DNA from: Mycolicibacterium rhodesiae JS60
Lineage (GTDB): Bacteria; Actinomycetota; Actinomycetes; Mycobacteriales; Mycobacteriaceae
NCBI GenBank assembly: GCA_000230935.2
Contig: AGIQ01000004.1
Coordinates: forward strand, 1-64,000
Reading direction: 5' to 3'
DNA length: 64,000 nt
Shown here: one piece after another, positions 1 to 8,686 of the stretch
Numbering within the stretch: position 1 is the first letter of the stretch
Layout: each line of letters opens with the position of its first letter
Notes under the pieces: model-generated
Database searches by the model: none
The model's input: the letters and a program-made list of their open reading frames with translations, nothing else
Told to the model about the DNA's origin: nothing
Translations under genes and position numbers: made by a program

Positions 1-827
1 GCGCCGCCGGTGCCGCCCTGGCCGCCGAGTTGGCCGCCGTTGCCACCGCTGCCACCGTTGCCGCCGGCGCCCGCGAATTCTGTTGTGAATGAGCCGCCAC
101 CGGCGCCGCCGGTCCCACCGTCGCCGCCGTTGCCGGTGTCGCCATCACGGCCGAACAAGCCCCCTCGTCCGCCTGCGCCGCCATCCCCACCGTTGCCACC
201 GTCGCCGCCGGTTCCGCCGAATGTCGGGGTGTCGTTGGCTCCGTTTCCGCCGCCTCCACCGACGCCGCCGGCACCGCCGGCGCCGCCGCTGCCGAAGAGG
301 AAGCCGCCGGCACCGCCGCTGCCGCCGTTGCCGCCGTGCCCGCCGTCGTCACCGGGAAGCGTGGCTGAGGTGCCGGTGACACCGGCACCGCCGTTTCCGC
401 CATTGCCGAAGAAGAAGCCGCCGGCTCCGCCGCTGCCGCCATTGAGGCCGTCCCCCCCGTCGCCGGCCAGCAGACCGGCGTTGCCCCCGTTGCACGCGGC
501 GCCGGTGCAGCCTGGCTGGGCGTCGGCGCCGTCCCCGATGAGGAAGCCGATGACGGGAACGTCGCGGATGGAGATGTTGCTCGCGGCCGCAGCCAGCGCG
601 GTGGGGGAGATGGTGTCGGCAGTGGCCGTCTGGCTGCCGGAAGGGCACTCCGTGTTCGTCATCAGACACTGCAGGCCGCTCGGCGTGGACGCCTCGGACG
701 GGGCAGCCTGCGCGGTACCTGCAGTGGTCAGAAGCAGGCCGGCACCGGCGAATGCGGCTCCGACGGCGAGGCACACGGCTGGTTTTGAGACGGAAAAATT
801 CCGCCGCGAAGCAGAGCGTGGAGACAC
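1..827 (-). CDS. Secreted glycine-rich PGRS-type protein without a PE domain (3' end outside window)
   Basis: A GTG at 827 opens 275 codons that run off the window edge; AAGGGG lies 6 nt upstream of it. The first ~45 residues look like a Sec signal peptide: arginine-rich start, a hydrophobic run of A, V, G and L, then an A-Q-A-A cleavage-like region. About 80 residues of ordinary sequence follow with two cysteine pairs. The rest is G-G-x and G-G-A-G-G repeats broken by F-F-F-G-N and F-L-F-G-S units, which is the PGRS composition of mycobacteria. The usual N-terminal PE domain is absent, so export would be by Sec and not ESX-5 (inference). Function unknown. The opposite strand shows a long proline-rich reading frame that is only its shadow. 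Confidence 0.8.
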   Translation of the reverse strand, partial: MSPRSASRRNFSVSKPAVCLAVGAAFAGAGLLLTTAGTAQAAPSEASTPSGLQCLMTNTECPSGSQTATADTISPTALAAAASNISIRDVPVIGFLIGDGADAQPGCTGAACNGGNAGLLAGDGGDGLNGGSGGAGGFFFGNGGNGGAGVTGTSATLPGDDGGHGGNGGSGGAGGFLFGSGGAGGAGGVGGGGGNGANDTPTFGGTGGDGGNGGDGGAGGRGGLFGRDGDTGNGGDGGTGGAGGGSFTTEFAGAGGNGGSGGNGGQLGGQGGTGG

Positions 828-1008
828 GGGAAACCCCTTCGGCTGGAGGTCTGGGTCGAGCTGATCTTGTCGATCATGGCACCCGAGTACCGCCCCTGCG
901 AGGATTTGACGCCGGCGAAGAGAAATTCGCCGGGAGAGTGTTCGCTGTGGGTTGCGCGATCTACCGCTGCGAAGCTACGCCGCAAATACCTTGTGCTGCA
1001 ACGCTTTA

Positions 1009-1039
1009 CCGAGGCCTCGGCACGTCCGCCGAGGCCTCG
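1009..1039 (-). terminator. Hairpin just after sigA
   Basis: GAGGCCTCGG (1011-1020) and CCGAGGCCTC (1029-1038) are perfect inverted repeats with an 8-nt loop, beginning about 7 nt past the sigA stop codon. There is no U-run after it on the minus strand. Mycobacterial intrinsic terminators often lack a U-tract, so this is a reasonable sigA terminator, but the sequence gives no proof of activity. Confidence 0.55.
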
Positions 1040-1045
1040 TCCTGC

Positions 1046-2575
<1,530 letters not shown>

Positions 2576-2706
2576 GTACACCCTTTCGGTCGTGCTGGCT
2601 CTCGGTGGGCGCAGGGCTCCACCGATAGCGTCGGCTATGAGGACTGTTGGCGTGGATCTCGGTTTGCGGATACTCGCCGCTATCCGGTAGGCGGCCGCCG
2701 TCGACC

Positions 2707-2712
2707 ATTGTA
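2707..2712 (-). promoter_or_regulatory. Candidate sigA -10 element TACAAT
   Basis: On the minus strand TACAAT is the best TANNNT hexamer between ppgK and sigA. It would place the start of transcription near 2700 and give sigA a 5' untranslated leader of about 125 nt. No convincing -35 hexamer is visible, which is common in mycobacteria. This is a pattern match only. Confidence 0.35.
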
Positions 2713-2750
2713 ACGACAGTGAGCGCATCTACCGCGCCGAGCGGTGAAAA

Positions 2751-3530
2751 TCAGCGTGTGACGTCGGCTTGAGCCGCCATCGCCGCGCCGACGATGCCCG
2801 CCTCGTTCTGCAGTTCCGCGGCAACCACGGGGGTCCGGTTTTTCAGTAGCGGTATCCACTTTTCGGCCTTGCGGCTGATGCCGCCGCCGGCGATGAACAA
2901 GTCAGGCCAGATCGCATTCTCGATGCTGACCAGGACTTTCGTCACTTCCTCTGTCCACCGCTCGTAACTCCACTCCTTGCGTTCCTTCACCGAGGAGGCG
3001 GCGCGGTGCTCGGCTTCTTTGCCGCCCACCTCGAGGTGGCCGAACTCGGTGTTGGGCAGCAGCTGGCCGTTGTGAATCACGGCCGAGCCGATTCCGGTGC
3101 CGAACGTGAGCAACACGACGACGCCGGGCTTGTTGCGCCCGGCACCGTAGCGTTGCTCGGCCAGACCGGCGGCGTCGGCGTCGTTGAGCACGGTGACGTG
3201 CTGGCCGCCCAGCGCGGCGCTGATGACGTCGGCGGCATTCGTGCCGATCCAGCCCTTGTCGACGTTGGCCGCGGTCTGCACGACTCCGTTGACCACCACG
3301 CCGGGGTAGGTGACGCCCAGGGGGCCGGTCCAGTCGAAGTGCCGCACCACCTCGGCGACGGTCGCCGCGACCGCTTCGGGGGTCGAGGGCTGCGGAGTGA
3401 GCACCTTGAAGCGGTCCCCGACGAGCTTGCCGGTGTCGAGATCCACGACACCGCCCTTGACCCCGCTGCCGCCGACGTCGACCCCGAAGCCGCGATTCTG
3501 TCCGGGGGTGGGAGGTTCGGTCTCTGGCAT
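2751..3530 (-). CDS. ppgK: Polyphosphate glucokinase
   Basis: A 259-residue cytoplasmic ROK-family kinase that phosphorylates glucose to glucose-6-phosphate with inorganic polyphosphate (or ATP). The N-terminal phosphate-binding loop is G-V-D-V-G-G-S-G-V-K-G, and L-T-F-G-T-G-I-G-S-A with E-F-G-H-L-E-V-G mark the second phosphate loop and the sugar-binding segment. Length matches the actinobacterial enzyme. The ATG at 3530 is preceded by GAGGAGCAG; upstream codons in frame are unlike any family member. A TAGTGT hexamer at 3572-3577 on this strand is a plausible -10 with a ~35-nt leader. It is divergent from suhB and downstream of nothing else on its strand, as in M. tuberculosis. Confidence 0.95.
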   Translation of the reverse strand: MPETEPPTPGQNRGFGVDVGGSGVKGGVVDLDTGKLVGDRFKVLTPQPSTPEAVAATVAEVVRHFDWTGPLGVTYPGVVVNGVVQTAANVDKGWIGTNAADVISAALGGQHVTVLNDADAAGLAEQRYGAGRNKPGVVVLLTFGTGIGSAVIHNGQLLPNTEFGHLEVGGKEAEHRAASSVKERKEWSYERWTEEVTKVLVSIENAIWPDLFIAGGGISRKAEKWIPLLKNRTPVVAAELQNEAGIVGAAMAAQADVTR

Positions 3531-3611
3531 GGGCTGCTCCTCGGCGAGGTGGGCGGTCTGCGCGATTGCCCACACTAGTGGCTGTGCGCCCCTCTGTGCT
3601 GCGATAAGCCG

Positions 3612-4460
3612 GTGACCGACAGCCGGCCTGAGCAATTACGGGAGGTGGCCGAGCGGTTGGCCGCCGAAGCCGCCGCATTCGTGCGCCGCCGCCGCGGCGA
3701 GATCCTCGGCGACGGGCGCGACGCGCTCGACTCGGAATCAGTTCACACCAAGAGCACGCCCACCGACCCGGTGACCATCGTGGACACCGAAACCGAACTG
3801 CTCCTGCGGGATCGGCTGGCCGCACTACGGCCCGGTGAGGCGATCCTCGGTGAGGAGGGCGGCGGTCCGGCGGTAGGTGCGGACGCCGACGTCTGCTGGG
3901 TGATCGACCCGATCGACGGGACGGTCAACTTCGTCTATGGCATTCCGGCGTACGCGATTTCGATCGGCGCACAGCTCGGCGGCGTGCCCGTCGCGGGGGC
4001 GGTCGTCGATGTGGTCAGCGGTGACGTGTACTCGGCGGCCGCGGGTCACGGTGCCCACGTGCAGCGCGCCGGGCAGCGCCGGACCCTTCGGTGCAGCGCG
4101 GTGACCGAGCTGTCGATGGCGCTGGTGGGCACCGGGTTCGGTTACGCCCCGCAGCGGCGCGCCGAACAGTCCGCGATCCTGGCCAGGCTGCTGCCGCAGA
4201 TACGGGACATCCGCCGGATCGGGTCGGCGGCGCTGGATCTGTGCCTGGTGGCCGCGGGACGCCTTGACGCTCACTACGAGCACGGCCTGCATATCTGGGA
4301 CTGGGCGGCCGGGGCGCTGATCGCGGCCGAGGCGGGCGCGCTGGTGGAGCTGCCGCCCGTCGACGAGGAAGGCGGGTTGGCGATGGCCGCGGCGCCCGGT
4401 ATCGCGGCCGCGCTCAGCGAGGCGCTGGAACGCGCCGGCGGATTGCGGCCGCTGCCGTAG
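3612..4460 (+). CDS. suhB: Inositol-1-monophosphatase
   Basis: A 282-residue Mg-dependent phosphatase (IMPase/FBPase fold) that makes myo-inositol for phosphatidylinositol, mycothiol and PI-mannosides. Metal and substrate residues are visible: T-D-P-V-T-I-V-D-T near residue 57, G-E-E-G-G, W-V-I-D-P-I-D-G-T-V-N-F near residue 97, and H-I-W-D-W-A-A-G-A near residue 220. The GTG at 3612 gives V-T-D-S-R-P and fits homologues; no clear Shine-Dalgarno precedes it. It faces ppgK head to head across 81 bp and ends 4 bp before the convergent cei gene. Confidence 0.93.
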   Translation: MTDSRPEQLREVAERLAAEAAAFVRRRRGEILGDGRDALDSESVHTKSTPTDPVTIVDTETELLLRDRLAALRPGEAILGEEGGGPAVGADADVCWVIDPIDGTVNFVYGIPAYAISIGAQLGGVPVAGAVVDVVSGDVYSAAAGHGAHVQRAGQRRTLRCSAVTELSMALVGTGFGYAPQRRAEQSAILARLLPQIRDIRRIGSAALDLCLVAAGRLDAHYEHGLHIWDWAAGALIAAEAGALVELPPVDEEGGLAMAAAPGIAAALSEALERAGGLRPLP

Positions 4461-4464
4461 CCGT

Positions 4465-5115
4465 TCAGCAGGTGCCGTTGTGAATCTTGGTCACCAGCGC
4501 CGAGTCGGCGGTTTCGGTGGCGTCCGGGCGCAGGCCGGCCAGCACGGCGTCGATGTCGTCGCTGTGCGCCAGCGTGGTGAAGTCGGTGCCGATCGCGAGG
4601 TCCACTGAATCGTCCTTGCGGTCGTCCTGGAACAGCTCGACGCAGGGCGCCACCAGCCAGACCGCTGCCGCACCGGCCCGGCCGCTGGAACCGAAGCGGA
4701 TCTGGCCCTGGCAGGTCAGCCGGGTGCTGGCGTAGATCGGATCGTTGGCCGCGGTGGGCTGCGCGAAGCCGAGGTCCCGCAGGGCGCCTGCGACTTCGCC
4801 GGCCTGACCGCCCTGGCCGCTGGCGTTGAGAACCCGGATCTTGGTGTCCACGAGCTTGGCCGGGGCGACGTCGAGCATCGAGGCGTGCGACACCTGCTCG
4901 CCGAGCTTGGGGGCGGCCGGGTCGGTGGCCGGTGGCGGTGGGTTGCAGGTCGCCGCCTCGCGCACGTCGACCGGGCGGGTCAGCACGAACGCCCACACGA
5001 CGGCGGTGATCGTGAACATGACGCCGAGGGCGATGATTCCGGGCAGGTAGTTGCGCCGACGGAACGGACGACCGTTCTTGTCGAAGGCCGTGCCCTCGGT
5101 GATTTGAGCGACCAC
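4465..5115 (-). CDS. cei: Envelope integrity protein Cei (LytR C-terminal domain)
   Basis: A 216-residue single-pass membrane protein. Residues ~1-24 are cytoplasmic and basic, ~25-47 form one transmembrane helix (I-I-A-L-G-V-M-F-T-I-T-A-V-V-W-A-F), and the rest is extracellular with the LytR_C-type fold (I-R-V-L-N-A-S-G-Q-G-G-Q-A-G) and cysteines that could pair. The M. tuberculosis orthologue, Rv2700, is reported to be needed for envelope integrity and virulence. The GTG at 5115 has no Shine-Dalgarno but has TAGAGT (5122-5127) ending 6 nt before it, so the mRNA is probably leaderless. A CRP-type palindrome lies 65 bp upstream. Confidence 0.9.
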   Translation of the reverse strand: MVAQITEGTAFDKNGRPFRRRNYLPGIIALGVMFTITAVVWAFVLTRPVDVREAATCNPPPPATDPAAPKLGEQVSHASMLDVAPAKLVDTKIRVLNASGQGGQAGEVAGALRDLGFAQPTAANDPIYASTRLTCQGQIRFGSSGRAGAAAVWLVAPCVELFQDDRKDDSVDLAIGTDFTTLAHSDDIDAVLAGLRPDATETADSALVTKIHNGTC

Positions 5116-5179
5116 GGATGCACTCTAGAGGCACTGGGTGGGGGCCTGCGGAACACGCCCGTTGAACCAGATCAATCTG

Positions 5180-5195
5180 TGTGACGTAAATCACA
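5180..5195. promoter_or_regulatory. CRP-type binding site between cei and the DUF4193 gene
   Basis: TGTGACGTAAATCACA fits the mycobacterial CRP (Rv3676) consensus TGTGA-N2-T-N3-TCACA at every fixed base. It sits between two divergent genes, about 50 bp above the predicted cei -10 and ~90 bp above the DUF4193 start. Another inverted repeat, CACCC-AGATAT-GGGTG, follows directly at 5194-5209. cAMP-dependent control of one or both genes is inferred. Confidence 0.65.
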
Positions 5196-5284
5196 CCCAG
5201 ATATGGGTGATCTGGGCACGAATTGTTTGGTGGATCCGTTCGACGCTGATACAAAGCCATGCTGAGGTTTGGAGGGGACAAGAG

Positions 5285-5587
5285 ATGGCTACCGACTACG
5301 ACGCCCCACGGCGCACCGAGACCGACGAGGTCTCTGAGGATTCGCTCGAGGAGCTGAAGGCACGCCGCAACGAGGCGCAGTCGGCCGTTGTCGATGTCGA
5401 CGAAACCGATTCCGCCGAGAATTTCGAGCTGCCGGGCGCTGACCTGTCCGGCGAGGAGTTGTCGGTACGGGTTGTTCCGAAACAGGCCGACGAGTTCACC
5501 TGCTCGAGTTGTTTCCTGGTGCATCACCGCAGCCGGCTCGCCAGCGACAAGAACGGCGTGATGATCTGCACGGACTGCGCCGCGTAG
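5285..5587 (+). CDS. DUF4193 zinc-ribbon-like protein (Rv2699c family)
   Basis: A 100-residue cytoplasmic protein with an acidic, charged N-terminal half and a C-terminal pair of C-x-x-C motifs (C-S-S-C near residue 76 and C-T-D-C near residue 95), which should bind one zinc. The family is conserved across actinobacteria, highly expressed, and has no firmly established role to my knowledge. The ATG at 5285 is preceded by GGAGGGG with good spacing; a longer frame back to 5138 lies in the regulatory region and is discarded. It is divergent from cei with a CRP-type site between them. Confidence 0.92.
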   Translation: MATDYDAPRRTETDEVSEDSLEELKARRNEAQSAVVDVDETDSAENFELPGADLSGEELSVRVVPKQADEFTCSSCFLVHHRSRLASDKNGVMICTDCAA

Positions 5588-5590
5588 CTC

Positions 5591-5684
5591 GGGACGAGGC
5601 TGAGGGGGAGCGGGACAATCAGCTCCCGTCCCGTGACGATGCTGCCGAGGGACGAGGCTGAGGAGGAGCGGGACAATCAGCTCC
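5591..5684. repeat. 36-bp direct repeat, two copies
   Basis: The segments 5591-5626 and 5649-5684 are identical apart from one base (g/a at the centre) and lie 58 bp apart. The first copy starts 4 bp past the DUF4193 stop; the second covers the stop codon and last codons of the convergent DUF3093 gene. Each copy begins GGGACGAGGCTGAGG and ends CAATCAGCTCC. Origin unknown; it could be a local duplication or two copies of a dispersed intergenic element. Confidence 0.8.
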
Positions 5685-6153
5685 TTAGCGCGGACAACAC
5701 CCGATCGGGGTGGCGGGCGCTGACCAGCCAGTATGGCGTCGGGTCGTCCGGATCGTCGAGGACGACCAGGACCAGCGGGCCGATCCAGCCCCGGTGCACG
5801 ACGTAGGCCGCCGGATCGAGTTGGCGGCCCAGCGCCGCCGACTTGGCTGTACGGGGAATCTCCGCCGACCGCGACACCACCGACGTCGGCAGGTGGGCCT
5901 GACCGGCCCACAGTTCGACGTCGGCTCCGTCGGTGACCACCCGGACCTCGGTGCGACTCAGCCACAGCAATACGCCGACCGCGACGGCGCCCAGCAGCGA
6001 GTAGGGCAGCCAGACGGGCAGCGTGCGTACACCCATCGTGACTTCCTTGGCGATCAGTGCTGCCAGCCCCAGACCGAGCGGCCACCACCACCACGGCACC
6101 CAGAGCCGCTCGCGATACCGCACGGTTTGCGAGGTCACACGCGAACCGGACAC
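5677..6153 (-). CDS. DUF3093 membrane protein (Rv2698 family)
   Basis: A 158-residue protein with two adjacent membrane helices (W-V-P-W-W-W-W-P-L-G-L-G-L onward, and P-Y-S-L-L-G-A-V-A-V-G-V-L-L) and a cytoplasmic beta-rich remainder containing R-T-E-V-R-V-V and L-D-P-A-A-Y-V-V-H-R-G-W. Family function is unknown. The start chosen is GTG 6153, since TACCCT (6161-6166) ends 7 nt upstream and no Shine-Dalgarno is present; an ATG at 6177 is the alternative but would lie upstream of that -10. Its last codons fall inside a 36-bp repeat. Head-to-head with dut. Confidence 0.85.
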   Translation of the reverse strand: MSGSRVTSQTVRYRERLWVPWWWWPLGLGLAALIAKEVTMGVRTLPVWLPYSLLGAVAVGVLLWLSRTEVRVVTDGADVELWAGQAHLPTSVVSRSAEIPRTAKSAALGRQLDPAAYVVHRGWIGPLVLVVLDDPDDPTPYWLVSARHPDRVLSALRS

Positions 6154-6160
6154 GCGGCCA

Positions 6161-6170
6161 AGGGTAGTCT
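6161..6170. promoter_or_regulatory. Overlapping divergent -10 elements for DUF3093 and dut
   Basis: The ten bases AGGGTAGTCT carry TAGTCT on the plus strand (6165-6170), ending 8 nt before the dut GTG, and TACCCT on the minus strand (6161-6166), ending 7 nt before the DUF3093 GTG. The two hexamers share the T-A at 6165-6166. Both genes lack Shine-Dalgarno sequences, so both transcripts are predicted to be leaderless and polymerase could occupy only one promoter at a time. Confidence 0.65.
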
Positions 6171-6178
6171 GTGGCATC

Positions 6179-6643
6179 GTGCCGACCAGTCTCGCGGTGG
6201 TTCGCCTCGACCGCGATCTCCCGATGCCCAGCCGCGCCCACGATGGCGACGCGGGTGTGGATTTGTTCAGTGCGCAAGACGTCGACCTGGCGCCTGGCCA
6301 CCGAGCCCTGGTGGGCACCGGGATCGCGGTGGCGATCCCGCACGGCATGGTCGGCCTGGTTCACCCGCGCTCCGGTTTGGCTGCGCGCGTTGGACTTTCG
6401 ATCGTCAACAGCCCCGGCACGATCGACGCAGGCTATCGCGGCGAAGTCAAAGTGTCGTTGATCAACCTCGACCCCACCACGCCGATCAACATCCGGCGCG
6501 GTGACCGCATCGCTCAACTGCTGGTTCAGCGGGTCGAACTCCCAGAGCTGGTCGAGGTGGCCTCGTTCGACGAGGCCGGACTGGCTGACACCACACGTGG
6601 CGTGGGCGGCTACGGATCCTCCGGCGGACATGCGAGTTTGTGA
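6179..6643 (+). CDS. dut: Deoxyuridine 5'-triphosphate nucleotidohydrolase
   Basis: A 154-residue trimeric dUTPase that hydrolyses dUTP to dUMP, keeping uracil out of DNA. All five motifs are visible: D-A-G-V-D-L near the N-terminus, H-P-R-S-G-L-A, G-T-I-D-A-G-Y-R-G-E, R-G-D-R-I-A-Q-L-L, and the C-terminal arm G-x-G-G-Y-G-S-S-G-G-H. The GTG at 6179 matches the mycobacterial N-terminus and is predicted leaderless. The next gene starts at its stop codon (TGATG), so DUF3710 is translationally coupled. Confidence 0.97.
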   Translation: MPTSLAVVRLDRDLPMPSRAHDGDAGVDLFSAQDVDLAPGHRALVGTGIAVAIPHGMVGLVHPRSGLAARVGLSIVNSPGTIDAGYRGEVKVSLINLDPTTPINIRRGDRIAQLLVQRVELPELVEVASFDEAGLADTTRGVGGYGSSGGHASL

Positions 6644-7434
6644 TGGCATTCGGCAAACGTAAGAACGAACCTGCGACCCCGGCGGACGACACCCCCGCCG
6701 CCGAGGTCCCGGAAGCCGCCTCGGCCGCCGAGCCCGACGAAGTCGACGAGGTCGACGCCGACTATGACGGCGGCCCTTTCGATGTCGAGGATTTCGACAA
6801 CCCCGACGACGCCCTGGAGGCGCGCCTGGACCTCGGCTCCGTGCTGGTGCCGATGCCCGCGGCCGGCCAGATTCAGGTGGAGCTGAACGAGGTTGGCGTT
6901 CCGAGCGCGGTGTGGGTGGTCACGCCCAACGGGCGGTTCACCATCGCTGCCTACGCGGCACCGAAGTCGCCGGGCCTGTGGCGGGAAGTGGCCAAAGAGC
7001 TGGCCGACTCGCTGCGCAAGGACAACGCGCAGGTGTCCATCCAGTCCGGCCCGTGGGGGCGTGAGGTGGTCGGTACCGGCGCCGGTGTGGTGCGCTTCAT
7101 CGGGGTCGACGGCTACCGCTGGATGATCCGCTGCGTGGTCAACGGCGCACCAGAAGCCATGGAGAATCTCGTTGCCGAGGCGCGAGAAGCGTTGGGCGAC
7201 ACCGTCGTACGACGCGGTGACACGCCGCTGCCGGTGCGCACGCCGCTGCCGGTCCAGCTGCCCGAGCCGATGCTCGAGCAGTTGCGTCAGGCCGCCGCCC
7301 AGCAGGCACAGATGGTTGCCGCCCAGCAGGCACTGGTGCAGGAGCAACAGGCGCAGGGCCAGCCGCCGACCGAGCGGCGCAGCGCGTCGGGCTCGGCCAT
7401 GCAGCAGCTGCGCAGCTCCAGCACCGGCGGCTGA
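6643..7434 (+). CDS. DUF3710 protein (Rv2696c family)
   Basis: A 263-residue soluble actinobacterial protein of unknown function. The N-terminal ~70 residues are acidic and disordered, followed by a conserved alpha/beta region (L-D-L-G-S-V-L-V-P-M-P, then S-A-V-W-V-V-T-P-N-G-R-F-T) and a C-terminal glutamine/alanine-rich coiled stretch (Q-A-A-A-Q-Q-A-Q). Its ATG at 6643 overlaps the dut stop codon; a GTG one codon earlier is also possible. Linkage to dut is conserved in mycobacteria but no shared pathway is established. Confidence 0.9.
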   Translation: MAFGKRKNEPATPADDTPAAEVPEAASAAEPDEVDEVDADYDGGPFDVEDFDNPDDALEARLDLGSVLVPMPAAGQIQVELNEVGVPSAVWVVTPNGRFTIAAYAAPKSPGLWREVAKELADSLRKDNAQVSIQSGPWGREVVGTGAGVVRFIGVDGYRWMIRCVVNGAPEAMENLVAEAREALGDTVVRRGDTPLPVRTPLPVQLPEPMLEQLRQAAAQQAQMVAAQQALVQEQQAQGQPPTERRSASGSAMQQLRSSSTGG

Positions 7435-8172
7435 TTACACCCCCGGGTCGCTGCGCTGCAGCCCGCCGAACCCGCTCGCTTCGTCAAGGGCCGCCAGGCA
7501 CGCCGCCCCCAGCACTGACGGGTCGGGGCCGAAGTCGTCGAGGCTGACCGTGCGTAGCGCCGCGCGCGGTGCCGCCGACACCCACTCCAGCGCGACCTCC
7601 AGTGGATGGATCGGGTCGTCGGCGGCGCCGACCACGCCCATCGGCACGCTGAGCCGTTCCAGGTCGGTGATGCTCGGCGCGACGTAGCTCGCGGCCTCCT
7701 CCATCGCGTCGGGCAATTCGGGCCATTGGCCCAGCCAGCTCCGGGTGAGCTCGTCGGCCAGCCAGGCCGGGCTCGACGCCCGCATCTGCGCGGTCGTGGC
7801 GACCAGACCGGCGGTGCGCAACTGGTGGGCGGTGTGCCGGGCCGACAGGGCGGCCGGAGCCGACGGGGCCGCGCCGGTCCACGCCGGCAGCGCGGCCAGC
7901 ACCGCCACCGCATGGCTGGGGTGGGCCAGGGCCCACGCGGTCGTCACCGCTGCGCCGATGGACACCCCGCCGACGATGATCGGGCCCTGACGGGCGGCAT
8001 TGTCGAGTGCTTCGAGGTAACTGGCGACCAGGCGGGCCGGTTGCGGCGGTGGCGTTGTCACCACCGAGCCGACCGCGTGCAGCGGCCCGGCGAACGCCCG
8101 GTAGACGTAGTCGTCGTCCGAACCGGTGCCCGGCAGCAGCACCGCGGTGGTGCCGCGGAATGTGATCGTCAT
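7435..8172 (-). CDS. Alpha/beta hydrolase (Rv2695 family)
   Basis: A 245-residue cytoplasmic alpha/beta-hydrolase-fold protein. The nucleophile elbow is G-G-V-S-I-G near residue 69, with an oxyanion region L-L-P-G-T-G-S-D-D near residue 12 and a late D-D-P-I-H-P loop that could provide the acid. No histidine is seen in the last 50 residues, where the catalytic one normally lies, so activity is uncertain. The ATG at 8172 follows a weak GGA-containing site; earlier in-frame codons lack family resemblance. It converges on DUF3710 with no gap. Confidence 0.85.
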   Translation of the reverse strand: MTITFRGTTAVLLPGTGSDDDYVYRAFAGPLHAVGSVVTTPPPQPARLVASYLEALDNAARQGPIIVGGVSIGAAVTTAWALAHPSHAVAVLAALPAWTGAAPSAPAALSARHTAHQLRTAGLVATTAQMRASSPAWLADELTRSWLGQWPELPDAMEEAASYVAPSITDLERLSVPMGVVGAADDPIHPLEVALEWVSAAPRAALRTVSLDDFGPDPSVLGAACLAALDEASGFGGLQRSDPGV

Positions 8173-8314
8173 CTCATGATCCTGCCTGTGACGGATTAGC
8201 AAGGGCCGCCGCGGGTACGCCACGTGGCAGCGCGGGCACGCGAGATGGCGTCGCGGAACCAACAGGTCTACCGTTGCGTTGGCATTGTGATCCGCCGAAG
8301 TATCAGGAGAGGCC

Positions 8315-8686
8315 ATGGCTACGGCCGAAAGTTTTGTCCGCCGTCTCACCCGTCGGTTGACGGAGGATCCTGAGCAGCGAGATGTCGAAGAACTCACCGA
8401 CGAGGCCGCGGGCACCGGAGCCCAGCGAGCAATCGATTGCCAGCGCGGCCAGGAAGTCACGATGGTGGGGACCCTGCGCAGTGTCGAGACGAATGCCAAG
8501 GGGTGCGCCGGCGGCGTGCGGGCCGAATTGTTCGACGGCACCGACACCGTGATGCTGGTCTGGCTGGGACAGCGCCGAATCGCCGGAATCGAATCGGGAC
8601 GCGCTCTTCGAGTACGCGGCCGGCTGGGCACGCTGGAGAACGGTGCCAAAGCGATCTACAACCCGCATTACGAGATCCAGACTTGA
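8315..8686 (+). CDS. OB-fold nucleic-acid-binding protein (Rv2694c family)
   Basis: A 123-residue protein with an N-terminal helix and an OB-fold (V-T-M-V-G-T-L-R-S-V-E-T through L-R-V-R-G-R-L-G and N-P-H-Y-E-I). This resembles the anticodon-binding/RecG-wedge type of OB domain. It presumably binds RNA or single-stranded DNA, but the target is unknown. GGAGAGG precedes the ATG with normal spacing. It overlaps the next gene by 4 nt (TTGA), indicating an operon. Confidence 0.9.
   Translation: MATAESFVRRLTRRLTEDPEQRDVEELTDEAAGTGAQRAIDCQRGQEVTMVGTLRSVETNAKGCAGGVRAELFDGTDTVMLVWLGQRRIAGIESGRALRVRGRLGTLENGAKAIYNPHYEIQT

Noticed and set aside
10..864. Plus-strand proline-rich reading frame of 284 codons
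   Set aside because: It is the exact complement of the minus-strand G-G-x repeats; the minus reading has a signal peptide and PGRS composition.
4274..6649. Minus-strand frame of 791 codons
   Set aside because: It crosses suhB, cei, DUF4193, DUF3093 and dut in a wrong frame; composition is Arg/Gly-rich without domains.
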